A stretch of DNA of 64,000 bases from DAOTYH01 sp034435015 (GTDB lineage: Bacteria; Chloroflexota; Anaerolineae; Aggregatilineales; UBA3940). Position numbers and translations under genes: made by a program. Under the pieces are notes generated by a model. That model ran no database searches. It had not been told where the DNA came from and worked only from the letters and a program-made list of their open reading frames with translations. The stretch covers positions 23,436 through 87,435 of the forward strand of contig DAOTYH010000043.1 of assembly GCA_034435015.1 (NCBI GenBank), given 5' to 3'. This document shows, in pieces, positions 42,389 through 52,009 of the stretch (its first letter is position 1; the number at the start of each line of letters is the position of its first letter).

Positions 42389-44638
42389 ATGTCAGGTAGT
42401 ACATCCGGTCCAACCCTATTTGGAGAAGTGTACCCCGGCTATCAGTTGGGCTTCTACACCCTGCTTGAGCGTATCGGGTACGGCGGTGAAGCAACTGTAT
42501 GGTCGGCATGGGACGCACGGCATGAACGTGTAGTGGCAGTTAAGCTGATTGCTGTTGGAGAAGAAGACCCATTCTCTGATCAGAGCTTCTTTGAACAGGA
42601 ATTACAGCTCATTGCTGGACTCTCACATCCCAACATCCTGCCTCTGCATGATTTCGGCTCAACCGGCATGTTTCATTATTTCGCTACCCGTTATATCTCC
42701 TCTGGCTCACTGCAAAACAGACTGGCGTTCGGCCCGCTGGCGATAGGAGAGGTATTGAATATAGCCTCTCAGATTGTCTCCGCTCTCAAATATATCCACG
42801 ATCGCCAGATCGTCCACCGTGACCTCAAACCTAGAAACATCCTGCTGGATACACGCCAGCACGTGTACCTGACCGACTTTGGCCTCGCCCGCGCCCTGAC
42901 ACAGACAACCCGTGCCCTGCACACAGGGCGGGGAACACCCCCCTATTCTCCTCCCGAACAGCTCACAGGCGCCCGAATCTCGCCGCGCTCGGACATATAT
43001 AGCCTGGGCATCATGCTCTTTGAAATGTTTACTGGTAGCCTGCCATGGAATGGAAGCTCCACACTGGCGGCACATCAACTATCTGATAGTACAGCAGTGT
43101 TGCCTGATCCCCGTGAGCTAGTTCCTCATCTGCCTGCCAGCCTAGGAGATGCCCTCCGGAGACTCACGGCGGCAGATCCCTCGGCGCGTCCCTCTTCTGT
43201 GGTTGAGGCGCTGAGCTGTATCATAGAAGCAGTGCGGGAGGCTGTGCCCTCCGTCTCAGCATTCACTAGACCCGATGACAGGGAGAGGCTACAGCCAGAG
43301 ACAGAAACTCTAGATGCAGGAGATGCACAGGTCCTCATCGAAAGTGCTCTGGAAACCTGGCATCCTGGCCCTGGCGAACCAGGGCTAAGCCTCACCCAGT
43401 TTGCTTTCATTGACTCGGTATATCGGAAAGCGGATATTTACGGGCTACCCCTCAGCGATAAGCACCGCGAACTCCTGCTATATGGTGCGCTGACCTATGG
43501 CCACAATCTTCCTTACTGGTGGCAAAACTCTCCCAACGAACAGATGCGCCTAAGGATATGCTCGGAAGTCATCGCTGGGGGAAGCGAGCCTGCCGCGGGG
43601 AGAGCTATCACTTGCCTTCTGGGTGACTTTATCCCCCTAGACAGCCTGACACTTGGGCAACCAGCCATAAGCAGATTGATTGAACTTCTGGCAGATGCAG
43701 AAGATGAGCAAGTACAACAGTCCGCACTTACATTGCTGAGGTACTTGAGCAGGCCGTCTCCCCTATGGCGCTCAACAGCCTTTGACCGTGAGAGCGACAT
43801 CCAGTTGGCTTATGCCTCCCTTAGAGACAGCCCCTACGCACCCCAAGTGGCCCGCCTGATCGGGCAAGTACGCAGTAAGGCGGCGGTCAATGAGATCGCC
43901 AATATGCAACAGAAACTCAATCCCGGCTATATCCTGCCTGCCCTGATCGAAGTGGCCGCACAGGCGGGCGGCTTGCCCTCCAGCCTGCCTTTAGGATTAC
44001 GTCTTCGTGTGATGCTCGAACTGGCAAGGCGTCAGCTCATAGAGGATCGCCCCTCATTGGCAAAGGCTTACCTGTTCAGCACTCTAGGGAGCGTATTGGG
44101 GCTTGGGGTGTATATCTATCTCACCTACCGCCTACCGACCTTCATGGATGCTACCCGTATTTTCATCTCTCTAGTACGCGGGATTTTGATCGGGCCGCTG
44201 GTCGGCTTGGGCATCTTCCTTACCAATCTGGTAGTGCAACGGCTGAATGCTCTCCCACTTCCAGTGAGGCTTGTCATGGGCACAGGCGTCGGCACTCTCC
44301 TCATCAACCTGAGCTTTGTCGTCTACTATTACTTGTTTCTGGATGTCACGCCAAGAGGGTGGCTCATTGCATTCTCTTCTTTGCTGGTCGCACTGGGCTT
44401 TGCTCTAAGCAGTATAGTTGCCCGGCGGTGGTTGCGGGTGGTGATCGGTACTTTGGGAGTTGTGTCAGGCATCATGCTGTCGTGGCAGATACATCTCTTA
44501 ACATCATCTGACCCTCTGTTGAACTTTGAGTATAGCTGGTCGTGGGGACGTATAGCGTTGATGGCGCTTATTGTGGCGTTGCTGATGGCCACTGGAGGCC
44601 AGTTTATCAGGCTTTCTTTTGATAATATAGTAGAGTAG
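42389..44638 (+). CDS. Serine/threonine protein kinase with polytopic C-terminus
   Basis: The 749-residue protein begins with a complete Hanks-type kinase domain (about 10-275): glycine loop GYGGEATVW, Lys 52 in VAVKLI, HRD at 143-145 (HRDLKPRNILLD), DFG at 163-165, and SDIYSLGIMLFEM. A helical middle region (about 325-555) with HEAT-like character follows (ADAEDEQVQQSALTLLRYLS). The last 190 residues hold about six transmembrane helices (start near PSLAKAYLFSTLG). Bacterial PknB-type kinases usually have one membrane span and PASTA or NHL sensors, so this layout is unusual. I start at 42389 because the kinase N-terminus fits and AAGG precedes. It is divergent from the FHA gene. Confidence 0.93.
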   Translation: MSGSTSGPTLFGEVYPGYQLGFYTLLERIGYGGEATVWSAWDARHERVVAVKLIAVGEEDPFSDQSFFEQELQLIAGLSHPNILPLHDFGSTGMFHYFATRYISSGSLQNRLAFGPLAIGEVLNIASQIVSALKYIHDRQIVHRDLKPRNILLDTRQHVYLTDFGLARALTQTTRALHTGRGTPPYSPPEQLTGARISPRSDIYSLGIMLFEMFTGSLPWNGSSTLAAHQLSDSTAVLPDPRELVPHLPASLGDALRRLTAADPSARPSSVVEALSCIIEAVREAVPSVSAFTRPDDRERLQPETETLDAGDAQVLIESALETWHPGPGEPGLSLTQFAFIDSVYRKADIYGLPLSDKHRELLLYGALTYGHNLPYWWQNSPNEQMRLRICSEVIAGGSEPAAGRAITCLLGDFIPLDSLTLGQPAISRLIELLADAEDEQVQQSALTLLRYLSRPSPLWRSTAFDRESDIQLAYASLRDSPYAPQVARLIGQVRSKAAVNEIANMQQKLNPGYILPALIEVAAQAGGLPSSLPLGLRLRVMLELARRQLIEDRPSLAKAYLFSTLGSVLGLGVYIYLTYRLPTFMDATRIFISLVRGILIGPLVGLGIFLTNLVVQRLNALPLPVRLVMGTGVGTLLINLSFVVYYYLFLDVTPRGWLIAFSSLLVALGFALSSIVARRWLRVVIGTLGVVSGIMLSWQIHLLTSSDPLLNFEYSWSWGRIALMALIVALLMATGGQFIRLSFDNIVE

Positions 44639-44685
44639 GAGCAAGCGAAGGGGGCAAGGTATTTGAGGGCCGGGGGAACGTGATC

Positions 44686-46596
44686 ATGAACGACGATGAA
44701 CTAATCCGGCAAGCAATTGCTTATGCCAAAGCGGGCGACAGGCAGAGGGCACAGGAGCTGGCCAGACAAGTACTCCAGCATGACCGCAATAACTTTGCGG
44801 CTTGGGTTGTCATGGCGCAGGTAGTTGAGGAGCGCACACAGGTCATCCATTGCCTGCAACAGGCTCTGCGCCTGCGCCCTGATGATGCCAGGTTGAGGGC
44901 GGCCCTAGAGCGCCTTGAACGCAAACAGAGACAGAAGCCGGCATCGCGGGCTAGGCGCCGTTCGCTCTCACAATATCTCTACTGGCTGGCCGCCGGGGTT
45001 GTGCTTGTCCTCATCTGTCTCGCCTCTGTGATCGCGCTTCTGGGGCCGCTACGGCCGGGCAGGCAGGACATAGCACAACAGGGTACCACGCAAGAGGCAG
45101 AGCAGGCAACGCCACTATCAGGGCAAGCCAATGCGACAAGTTGTGAGACACTGATTGAGCAGGCTTTGCTCTTCTCTGATCAACGCTGTCAACAGATCGG
45201 ACGTAATCAGGTATGTTACGGACACTACACGGTTGACGCGACTATTGCCCCTGCTCCCTCGACCCGCTTTGAACTCCCTGGTGATGTGATCCCCGTAGAA
45301 ATCTTACAGATGTTGTCAGCCTCGCCGCTGGACCTGAGCCGCAACGAGTGGGGCATTGCCATCTTTAAATTGCAGACCACCCTGCCTCGCACTGTACCCG
45401 GCCAGAATGCCACCTTTATTGTCTTTGGGAACACTTCTTTGGAAAATGCGTCGGGTGATTTGCAGGCATTTTATTTCTCCAGCGGCGTAGGAGAGGTGAC
45501 ATGTGAACTTGTGCCATTTGACGGCCTGCTGATTCGAATGCCCGATGGAACCGGCCTGACGATCCAAGCAGATGGCGCGACCCTGACACTCATGGGGACT
45601 ACCGTGTTGGAAGCACGGCGGGGAGAGCAAATGAGCGTCACCATGCTAGATGGCAGTGCCTCCGTGAGTTCCGGCGGACAGGAGCAATTTCTAGGGGCCG
45701 GGCAGGTAGTTACAGTACCCTTGGGCGGGGCAAATGGCGTTCAGGCGGCCGGCCCGCCCTCCACGCCCGCTTCCGCTCCGCCTACTGCGCTCAGTGTAGG
45801 TTGCACGCTGGGTGGTGTCGGATGTGTGCCGGGTAGCCTGCCGGTTATCTCGCCGGCGCAGGCGCAGGCAGAGATCGAGGCGGCCCGCCGGGCCTCACTT
45901 GAGGTAGCCGCCCAGACGACTGCTCCTGACACCACGGCCAACCCGGCCTTTACCAACACACCACAAGCCAGAGCTACACCCACCGCCACAGGCTCACCCA
46001 CCGCCACCCGGACGCCAGTGCTCTCTCCTACTCCGACAATGACCCTCCCTGCCGGTGTGACGCCGACGGCAACCCTCCTCAGGCCGACATCTACCCCTGT
46101 CCTTGTCCCTACCCACACGCCGACTTCCACCCGGACACCTACTGCCACTTGGACCCCTACGCCGACTGCTACCAGCACGCCGACTCCTACCGCGACACCT
46201 ACCAGCACTGCGACCCCTACCAACACTCCCACCGCTACAGCGACTGATACACCAGTGGTCATCTGCTCAGTGGCGATAGGAAGCGCAGGCCCAGCGCAGT
46301 TCCTGATCACCAACAATGCCCCTAACTCTATTGTCTTGACCGGCGTTACCGTCAGCGCTTGGCCATCCGGCAATGGGGCACTGAAAAGCCTCAAGTTTGG
46401 GGCGGCAAATATTTGGAACGGTTCTATTTCAAGCCCGCCGGCAAATATCAGCCTGTCCGGCGGCGCACCGGTCAGGACACTGGGGCCGGGGGAGAGTAAG
46501 GTCCTACAACTTTTCTTCGACGTTGATGCTGGACCATCAGGCTATCAGGTAACTGTGCTCTTTGAGGGGGGATGCTCGGCAAGCGCTTCTCAATGA
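44686..46596 (+). CDS. Membrane protein with cytoplasmic TPR, FecR-like domain and Thr/Pro-rich stalk
   Basis: The 636-residue protein has a short TPR-like cytoplasmic part (residues 1-85), one transmembrane helix (about 97-121) and then an outside region. That region contains a FecR-like beta domain (about 285-355: TIQADGATLTLMGTTVLEAR, MLDGSASVSSGGQEQFLGAG), a Thr/Pro-rich stalk of about 110 residues (roughly 420-530) made of TPTATPT-type repeats, and a C-terminal beta domain of about 100 residues. Its start, at an ATG two codons inside a GTG-initiated frame, lies 47 bases after the kinase stop, so they are probably co-transcribed. It could be a kinase substrate or sensor. The stalk is of the kind common in Chloroflexota surface proteins. 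Confidence 0.85.
   Translation: MNDDELIRQAIAYAKAGDRQRAQELARQVLQHDRNNFAAWVVMAQVVEERTQVIHCLQQALRLRPDDARLRAALERLERKQRQKPASRARRRSLSQYLYWLAAGVVLVLICLASVIALLGPLRPGRQDIAQQGTTQEAEQATPLSGQANATSCETLIEQALLFSDQRCQQIGRNQVCYGHYTVDATIAPAPSTRFELPGDVIPVEILQMLSASPLDLSRNEWGIAIFKLQTTLPRTVPGQNATFIVFGNTSLENASGDLQAFYFSSGVGEVTCELVPFDGLLIRMPDGTGLTIQADGATLTLMGTTVLEARRGEQMSVTMLDGSASVSSGGQEQFLGAGQVVTVPLGGANGVQAAGPPSTPASAPPTALSVGCTLGGVGCVPGSLPVISPAQAQAEIEAARRASLEVAAQTTAPDTTANPAFTNTPQARATPTATGSPTATRTPVLSPTPTMTLPAGVTPTATLLRPTSTPVLVPTHTPTSTRTPTATWTPTPTATSTPTPTATPTSTATPTNTPTATATDTPVVICSVAIGSAGPAQFLITNNAPNSIVLTGVTVSAWPSGNGALKSLKFGAANIWNGSISSPPANISLSGGAPVRTLGPGESKVLQLFFDVDAGPSGYQVTVLFEGGCSASASQ
45955..46255 (+). repeat. Degenerate Thr/Pro-coding repeat tract
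   Basis: About 300 bases of imperfect six-to-twelve-base repeats built on ACNCCNAC encode the Thr-Pro-Thr-Ala stalk of the FecR-like protein. The opposite strand is open for the same reason and is not a gene. Confidence 0.75.
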
Positions 46597-46607
46597 GAGG
46601 GACTAAA

Positions 46608-48224
46608 TCAGAAATCGCGGTATACCCATTGCCCGTCAACCATTGTGCCTGCTACCTCCGTGATCCCAATGTCCATCGGATCACAATGGTAGACGTCCTG
46701 TCCCAGCACAGTCAGGTCGGCCAGAAAACCGGGGGCCAGCCGTCCGAGTCGATCCTCCATTCCGGCGGCATAGGCTGGTCCATATGTAAAACCGCGCACA
46801 GCCTCATCCACGCTTAACCGGCCAGCCTGACCAGACCGCCAGCCGGCAGGGTCGGGAGAGCCGTCAGCACGGCGGCGGGTGACTGCCGCCTGAATGTTGG
46901 GTAGCGGCTCAATAGGTTCAATTGGTGCGTCACTGCCGAATGCTACCACTGCACCCGCCTCAAGCTGAAGCCGCCAGTTGTAGGCGAAATCGGCGCGATC
47001 GCCCCAGTAGCTGTCAGCCATGATCATATCGGAAACAGCATGGATTGGCTGCATTGAGGCAATTACGCCGAGACGGCCTAATCTACTGGCATCCTCTGGA
47101 TGGATGAGCTGTACATGCTCAATACGATGCCGCATCTGATGAGGAGAAATACCCCGTTCTCTCTCCTCTTCCCGGATTGCTTCGTAGATGTTCAACACCT
47201 CATGTACAGCTCGATCACCTATTGCATGGATCGCCGAAGGTAGCCCTGCGAGGCTGGCTTTCCAAACCCTCTCTCTCAATATCTCTGGCTCTGTGACACA
47301 GATGCCGTAATTGTCCGGCTCGCCTTCATAGGGGGCAATCATCCACGCGGTGCGAGGGCCAAGAGCGCCATCGGCAAAACTCTTGATCCCCCCGATACGC
47401 AGAAAATCATCTCCAAAGCCCCAGCGCAACCCCAGCCCCACAACCTGATCGAGCACTTCGACCGGCAAGTTTTTGACAATACGGAGTGTCAACTGCCCTT
47501 GTTCCTTCAGGAGTTGAAAGGCCTGCAGGGCACGCACATCATCAAAATCGTGGACGCCCGTCAGACCGCCACGATGGGCACGTGCGATAGCCTCCCTGAC
47601 CATTCCGGCTAGATCGTCGGGTGTAACTTCTGGGATCAGGCGGGACACCATATTCATGGCTGGGGCCTCGAACAGTACTCCCGACGGCTCACCCGTCTCA
47701 TCTCGCGCAATCCGCCCGCCCGGCGGGTCGAGCGTTTCAGCAGTGATATGGGCCATCCGCAGGGCAAGCGAGTTGACCCACGCCGCATGGCCGGAATGCG
47801 CAGAGAGATAGACGGGATGATCAGGAACCCGCACGTCAAGCTGGGTTGCTGTAGGGAAAGCCCGCCCTAGCCATTTGTCCTGAGACCAACCACGTCCCTG
47901 AATCCAGTGGCCGGGCGGGAGTTCAGCCGCCCGTTGTGCAACCAGTTCAGCCGCATCTTCCGCCGACGAGGCCTGCGTGAGGTCAACCTGATGCAGGAAG
48001 AGCGCATACCACGACAGGTGAACATGAGCATCAACCAGGCCGGGAATGACCAGTCTACCTCCTAGATCAACAGCTTCACCGCCAGACATTAGAAGCCTGC
48101 GCATACTTTTGTCATCGCCCAGCGCTATAATCCGACCCTCGCGGATAGCCAGGGCCGAAGCGGTTGGCTGGTCATCAGACTGGGTTCGGATCACCCCGTT
48201 ATACAGGACAATATTGGCATCCAT
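46608..48224 (-). CDS. Amidohydrolase (YtcJ-like)
   Basis: This 538-residue metal-dependent amidohydrolase of the COG1574 type has the TIM-barrel metal site HVHLSW (about 66-71), the GGIKSFADGALGPRTAWM segment, HAIGDRAV, RHRIEHVQL and, at the end, GSDAPIEPIEP. It probably acts on a formyl, acyl or cyclic amide substrate, and members are broadly annotated without known substrates. It is the last gene of the minus-strand run, 4 bases from the M24 peptidase gene, so the two are coupled. Confidence 0.9.
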   Translation of the reverse strand: MDANIVLYNGVIRTQSDDQPTASALAIREGRIIALGDDKSMRRLLMSGGEAVDLGGRLVIPGLVDAHVHLSWYALFLHQVDLTQASSAEDAAELVAQRAAELPPGHWIQGRGWSQDKWLGRAFPTATQLDVRVPDHPVYLSAHSGHAAWVNSLALRMAHITAETLDPPGGRIARDETGEPSGVLFEAPAMNMVSRLIPEVTPDDLAGMVREAIARAHRGGLTGVHDFDDVRALQAFQLLKEQGQLTLRIVKNLPVEVLDQVVGLGLRWGFGDDFLRIGGIKSFADGALGPRTAWMIAPYEGEPDNYGICVTEPEILRERVWKASLAGLPSAIHAIGDRAVHEVLNIYEAIREEERERGISPHQMRHRIEHVQLIHPEDASRLGRLGVIASMQPIHAVSDMIMADSYWGDRADFAYNWRLQLEAGAVVAFGSDAPIEPIEPLPNIQAAVTRRRADGSPDPAGWRSGQAGRLSVDEAVRGFTYGPAYAAGMEDRLGRLAPGFLADLTVLGQDVYHCDPMDIGITEVAGTMVDGQWVYRDF

Positions 48225-48228
48225 GAGA

Positions 48229-49425
48229 CTAGATCAGCCAGATTTCATCTTGCGGTGTGGAGAGCCATTCTGCGCCGTCTTTAGTCACCAGCACATCTTC
48301 TTCCAGTCCCACATAGCCGATTCCCTCTACCGCCACTCCCAACTCGAGTGTATAGACATTCCCCGCCTCGACAATACCATAGGGCGTTTTCCCGTAGCGT
48401 TCCCAGCGGGGGCCGAGCATAGTCGCCCCATCATGGGCGGCGCGGCCTAATTGATGGCCAGTGCCATACTGGTACTCCGGATAACCCGCTTCCACTATCA
48501 CCTTGCGAGCGGCTTCGTCTACCTGCCAGCCCTGCACACCTGGCCTAAGTGCGTCGAAGCCGGCCTGGATAGCACTACGCACCGTGTCAAACGCACTCTT
48601 AACTACATCGGGGGGCGTGTCATGCTCATCTTTGCGCACGTACCAGATGCGCTGGAGGTCGGAGCAGTAACTATCCTGCTTAACCCCAAAGTCAATGTGC
48701 AATAGGGTGCCGGGCTGAACAGTGTATTGTGCCTGTGGACCACCATGGCCAACAGGCGAATCAGGTCCAGCGGAGACAGCAGGGCAATAATCCCAGTCCC
48801 AGCCTGAACCCAGCCCCCTTTCCTTGAGGATGCTATGAACGCGGTCAGCGATCTCGACCTCGTTCATCCCTACCCTAACAAAGTTCCCAATCTCCCGAAA
48901 AATAGCCTGGGTGGTATGGATGGCCGCTCGTATCCGCTCGACTTCGGCGGGCGACTTACGTCCGCGCAGGGCCGCAATAACTCTCTCAGCGGAGATAATC
49001 CGTTCCCCTAGATCGGTGTCGGCCAGATAGTTCTGCAGGAGTAGCATCAGGCCGTGCCCTATTCCATCGGCGGCTGCGTCATCTTCTGAATAATTGAGGG
49101 CCAACTGTCTGGGATTAAGCTCCAGCAGAATGCGCAACAAGTCATCGCGGATACTCTGAACATAAGGCACAACTGTCGTGTAACCGCCAATACGATGAAC
49201 ATTTTCGGCATCATGCAACCCTACCACAGCGATACGCTGGTTGTCGCGGGTAAGGATGAAAGCCGACTGCCACACCATATCCATTCCCAGAATAAGCTCA
49301 AGGCTGGGGTCTGGTGTCAGCATTGTTTCACGCACAAAAGTCATCCAGGCATCAATGCCTAGCTCATTGAGAATGGCAACAGCCTGATCAAGTTTTTCCC
49401 GAACCAGTCTCGCATTGTCGGACAT
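48229..49425 (-). CDS. M24-family metallopeptidase (Xaa-Pro aminopeptidase-like)
   Basis: This 398-residue creatinase/Xaa-Pro-dipeptidase-like protein has an N-terminal creatinase-like domain (1-165) and the pita-bread catalytic domain. Metal ligands are visible in HIDFGVKQDSYCSDLQRIW (two Asp, the second shifted as in the family), GTGHQLGRAAHDGA (His), LELGVAVEGIGYVG and GLEEDVLVT (two Glu). It could be a proline peptidase or a creatinase-like hydrolase. Its coupling to an amidohydrolase suggests peptide or amide scavenging. The start has AGGAGG-like sequence upstream. Confidence 0.9.
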   Translation of the reverse strand: MSDNARLVREKLDQAVAILNELGIDAWMTFVRETMLTPDPSLELILGMDMVWQSAFILTRDNQRIAVVGLHDAENVHRIGGYTTVVPYVQSIRDDLLRILLELNPRQLALNYSEDDAAADGIGHGLMLLLQNYLADTDLGERIISAERVIAALRGRKSPAEVERIRAAIHTTQAIFREIGNFVRVGMNEVEIADRVHSILKERGLGSGWDWDYCPAVSAGPDSPVGHGGPQAQYTVQPGTLLHIDFGVKQDSYCSDLQRIWYVRKDEHDTPPDVVKSAFDTVRSAIQAGFDALRPGVQGWQVDEAARKVIVEAGYPEYQYGTGHQLGRAAHDGATMLGPRWERYGKTPYGIVEAGNVYTLELGVAVEGIGYVGLEEDVLVTKDGAEWLSTPQDEIWLI

Positions 49426-49473
49426 AGCATCCTCCTACTGGTAGTTAATTTGTTGAGAAAGCCGTCAGACATA

Positions 49474-50313
49474 TCACGGCTGGAAGAGCGCCGCTTGGAT
49501 TGTGTCAGCGCTGGGAATACTGTCCAACCCAAGATATTCCACTGAGGCACTAGCTAACAGGGTTGCAAAGCGGGCCGCCTCAAACGGATCGCCGGTAGCA
49601 CTTAGGCGCACAAAGAACGCAGTCGCGAAAATATCCCCGGCTCCCGTGGGGTCCTGTTCAATGACCTGTGGGGCTGGCACAGCATACTCTTTTCCTTGAA
49701 CAAAGAGGAGGCTTCCCTGTGCCCCAAGTGTCATGACCAAAACCTGAGCCTTACCGGCATATCCACGAACCAGCCCTTGATCTCCGTCAACATCTTCGAT
49801 GCTTAAAACGACAGCATTCGCGTAAGAGAGGACCCGGTCAGCTTCCTGCCATGGACGAAAAGAAACACGCCCCTCTTTGTTCCAATGCCGCATCCAGCCC
49901 TGAGGAGTTACTCCGATGAACGACGAGCTTGAGAAGAACTCCGCCAGCGAGGGGTCCACCTCATCAGCAACCGGGGCCAGATGCACAATTGGGGCTGAAC
50001 GCCATGCGGACGGCACATGGGAGGGCAGGAGGGGGGCCCCACGCCCCAACAATCGCTGGTGCCGTCCCTCAGGCACATAGATGTTTTCGAAGGTAGTGGG
50101 ATGCTCGGCTGGGACGTTGACCAGAGAGACTGTCCGCAGGGGGAGAAGCAACTCCTGCATGTCGGCTGAGGTACTTGTCAGTACAGCCGCCCGCAGACCA
50201 AGTGCCTGGGCCGTCAGCGCACTGAACGTTACTGTGCCTCCCAGACGGGGGCCAGCAGGAGTCAAATCTTTGCAAACATGGCCAATGACAAGATAGTCCG
50301 GTACCTGCTCCAT
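49474..50313 (-). CDS. PfkB-family (ribokinase-like) kinase
   Basis: This 279-residue ribokinase-fold protein has YLVIGHVCKDLTP near the start, GGTVTFSALTAQALGL and the catalytic DPTGAGDIFATAFFVRL near the end. It is shorter than fructokinase and lacks the typical lid strand pattern, so the substrate may be a nucleoside, a small sugar or an inositol-like compound. I chose the ATG at 50313; a TTG at 50322 would add three residues. It lies between jag and the M24 peptidase, with gaps of 60 and 48 bases. Confidence 0.82.
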   Translation of the reverse strand: MEQVPDYLVIGHVCKDLTPAGPRLGGTVTFSALTAQALGLRAAVLTSTSADMQELLLPLRTVSLVNVPAEHPTTFENIYVPEGRHQRLLGRGAPLLPSHVPSAWRSAPIVHLAPVADEVDPSLAEFFSSSSFIGVTPQGWMRHWNKEGRVSFRPWQEADRVLSYANAVVLSIEDVDGDQGLVRGYAGKAQVLVMTLGAQGSLLFVQGKEYAVPAPQVIEQDPTGAGDIFATAFFVRLSATGDPFEAARFATLLASASVEYLGLDSIPSADTIQAALFQP

Positions 50314-50373
50314 GTCCCCCAATAGCTAGCGAGGAGGGGTGCAATGTACCCCTTGAACATTCCCCCTTGCCAC

Positions 50374-51090
50374 CTAACGGGTGGAACGATTGGGGATGAT
50401 GGTCACCTTGCGCCGCTCGCCCATCCCTACACTCTCGGTAGTCACTGTCTCATCATCGCGGAGGGCCAGATGGATAATCCGCCGTTCGTTGGGCGGCATC
50501 GGCTCAAGAGTCACGGTACGTCCAAGCCGCCGGGCCTCTTCAGCCATCCGGAGGGCCAGCTTGCGCAGGGAAGTCTCGCGACGGGATTTATAACTCTCGA
50601 CATCAAGCACAATATTGGCCTGATGCCCCAAGCGTTTGCTGGCAATTAAGCGGACAATGTATTGGAGCGCATCTAGTGTCTCGCCCTTGCGCCCAATCAA
50701 GATTCCCAGATCAGGCCCCCGAATATCAAGAACCCATGGCGCCGCCTCTTCAGGCGATGCAGGTGTAGCAGGGTAGAGTTCTACAGAGGCCTTGATGGAC
50801 ATAGAGGCCAGAATGTGCTCAAGAATCTGACGGGCTTCCTCTGCTTCCAGCTTGGCTTGCTCTGGGCTGACCGATGGCGAAGACGGGAAGGAGGATGGTG
50901 AAGGCTGTCGTAGTGGTGTAAGGCGGACAACCGCGGCACGGGCGCCCATTCCTAGTACCCCTCTACTCCCCTCTTCAACGATCTCAATGATCACTTCGTT
51001 CCGAGACAAACCCAGTTTTGCAAGCCCAGATTCAATCGCTTCCTCAACACTTGCCCCTGTTGCATCAATGGGCTGCATACTTTCACTCAT
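50374..51090 (-). CDS. jag: Jag/KhpB RNA-binding protein
   Basis: This 238-residue protein (SpoIIIJ-associated) has an N-terminal Jag-N domain (ATGASVEEAIESGLAKLGL), a KH domain with GILIGRKGETLDALQYIVRL, and a C-terminal R3H domain with PPNERRIIHLALRD. KhpB binds RNA together with KhpA and affects cell division and elongation in Gram-positive bacteria. The start at 51090 has GAGGT upstream. It follows yidC, as in many genomes. Confidence 0.95.
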   Translation of the reverse strand: MSESMQPIDATGASVEEAIESGLAKLGLSRNEVIIEIVEEGSRGVLGMGARAAVVRLTPLRQPSPSSFPSSPSVSPEQAKLEAEEARQILEHILASMSIKASVELYPATPASPEEAAPWVLDIRGPDLGILIGRKGETLDALQYIVRLIASKRLGHQANIVLDVESYKSRRETSLRKLALRMAEEARRLGRTVTLEPMPPNERRIIHLALRDDETVTTESVGMGERRKVTIIPNRSTR

Positions 51091-51148
51091 GGTAAGACCT
51101 CGCATCTACCTATCCGGTGGAAACCTTGGGCCTCTGGAATCAGGTACG

Positions 51149-51976
51149 CTATTTTCTGGCACTCCTAGGCTTGCCCTTCGCATCAGCTCCTGGTTGTGGT
51201 AGTCCTAACAGTCCCCTCAGGCTGAAACTACCGTCCTCCGTACCAAACAGGTTCTTGAAACTAGAACGCCCCATTGCCATATACTGAACAAAGCCGATCA
51301 CATTTGACACAATCCAGTATATTGAGAGGCCGGACGGGAAGGTTAGTGAGATGTACCCAATGAACAACGGCATAGTTAATTGCATTGAACGATTCATGGC
51401 CGCCTGCTGTGGATCAGCGTTTGGCGGGGTCATGAGCTTGTTCTGCAACCATGTTGTGACCACAACGAGAATCGGCAGGATGTAGTAAGGATCAGGCAAA
51501 GCTAAATTAAGCCACCCGAACCGGCTGTTCAATGGAATAAGGGCGGCGGCATTGGGCAACCACGAGAGCCATGCAGGCACCGGATGATAGATATGTTGTG
51601 ACAGCTCAATCAACTGGAGGGGTGAGGCGGCCAGCGAGCGCGTGATGGCCTGGTATAAACCGATCAAGATGGGGAACTGTATCAGCGTAGGGAGACATCC
51701 CCCCAGCGGATTGGCTCCTGCCTCGCGGTAAAGTTCCATCATCTTGGTATTTAACGTTTCGGGGTCGTTTTTATACTTCTCGCGCAACTTGGTCAGTTCG
51801 GGTTGTAATTTCTGCATAGCAAGGGTTGATTTCTGTTGCTGCCAGGTGAGTGGGAAGATAAGCAGGCGCGTCAGAAGGGTGAAGAACAGAATCGCGAGAA
51901 GATAGTTGTGACCAAAAATACCGTACAGCCACAACAAAACGTTCACCATTGGGTTCAGAATAATTAAATCCCACAT
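51149..51976 (-). CDS. yidC: Membrane protein insertase YidC/Oxa1
   Basis: This 275-residue insertase has five hydrophobic segments of the Oxa1 core: FGHNYLLAILFFTLLTRLLI, then PTLIQFPILIGLYQAITRSL, and the pair near SIYWIVSNVIGFVQYMAMG. The hydrophilic groove Arg in LLTRLLIFPL is present. There is no large periplasmic domain, as in Gram-positive-type and Chloroflexota proteins. It inserts membrane proteins with or without SecYEG. It lies 43 bases before jag and 33 after the beta-propeller lipoprotein gene. Confidence 0.97.
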   Translation of the reverse strand: MWDLIILNPMVNVLLWLYGIFGHNYLLAILFFTLLTRLLIFPLTWQQQKSTLAMQKLQPELTKLREKYKNDPETLNTKMMELYREAGANPLGGCLPTLIQFPILIGLYQAITRSLAASPLQLIELSQHIYHPVPAWLSWLPNAAALIPLNSRFGWLNLALPDPYYILPILVVVTTWLQNKLMTPPNADPQQAAMNRSMQLTMPLFIGYISLTFPSGLSIYWIVSNVIGFVQYMAMGRSSFKNLFGTEDGSFSLRGLLGLPQPGADAKGKPRSARK

Positions 51977-52009
51977 AAGAGGTTACTCTTTTCCAACTTC
52001 TCAAACCGG

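Noticed and set aside
45741..46394. 217-codon open frame on the minus strand with Val/Gly repeats
   Set aside because: It is the complement of the Thr/Pro repeat tract of the FecR-like protein gene; low complexity keeps the frame open.
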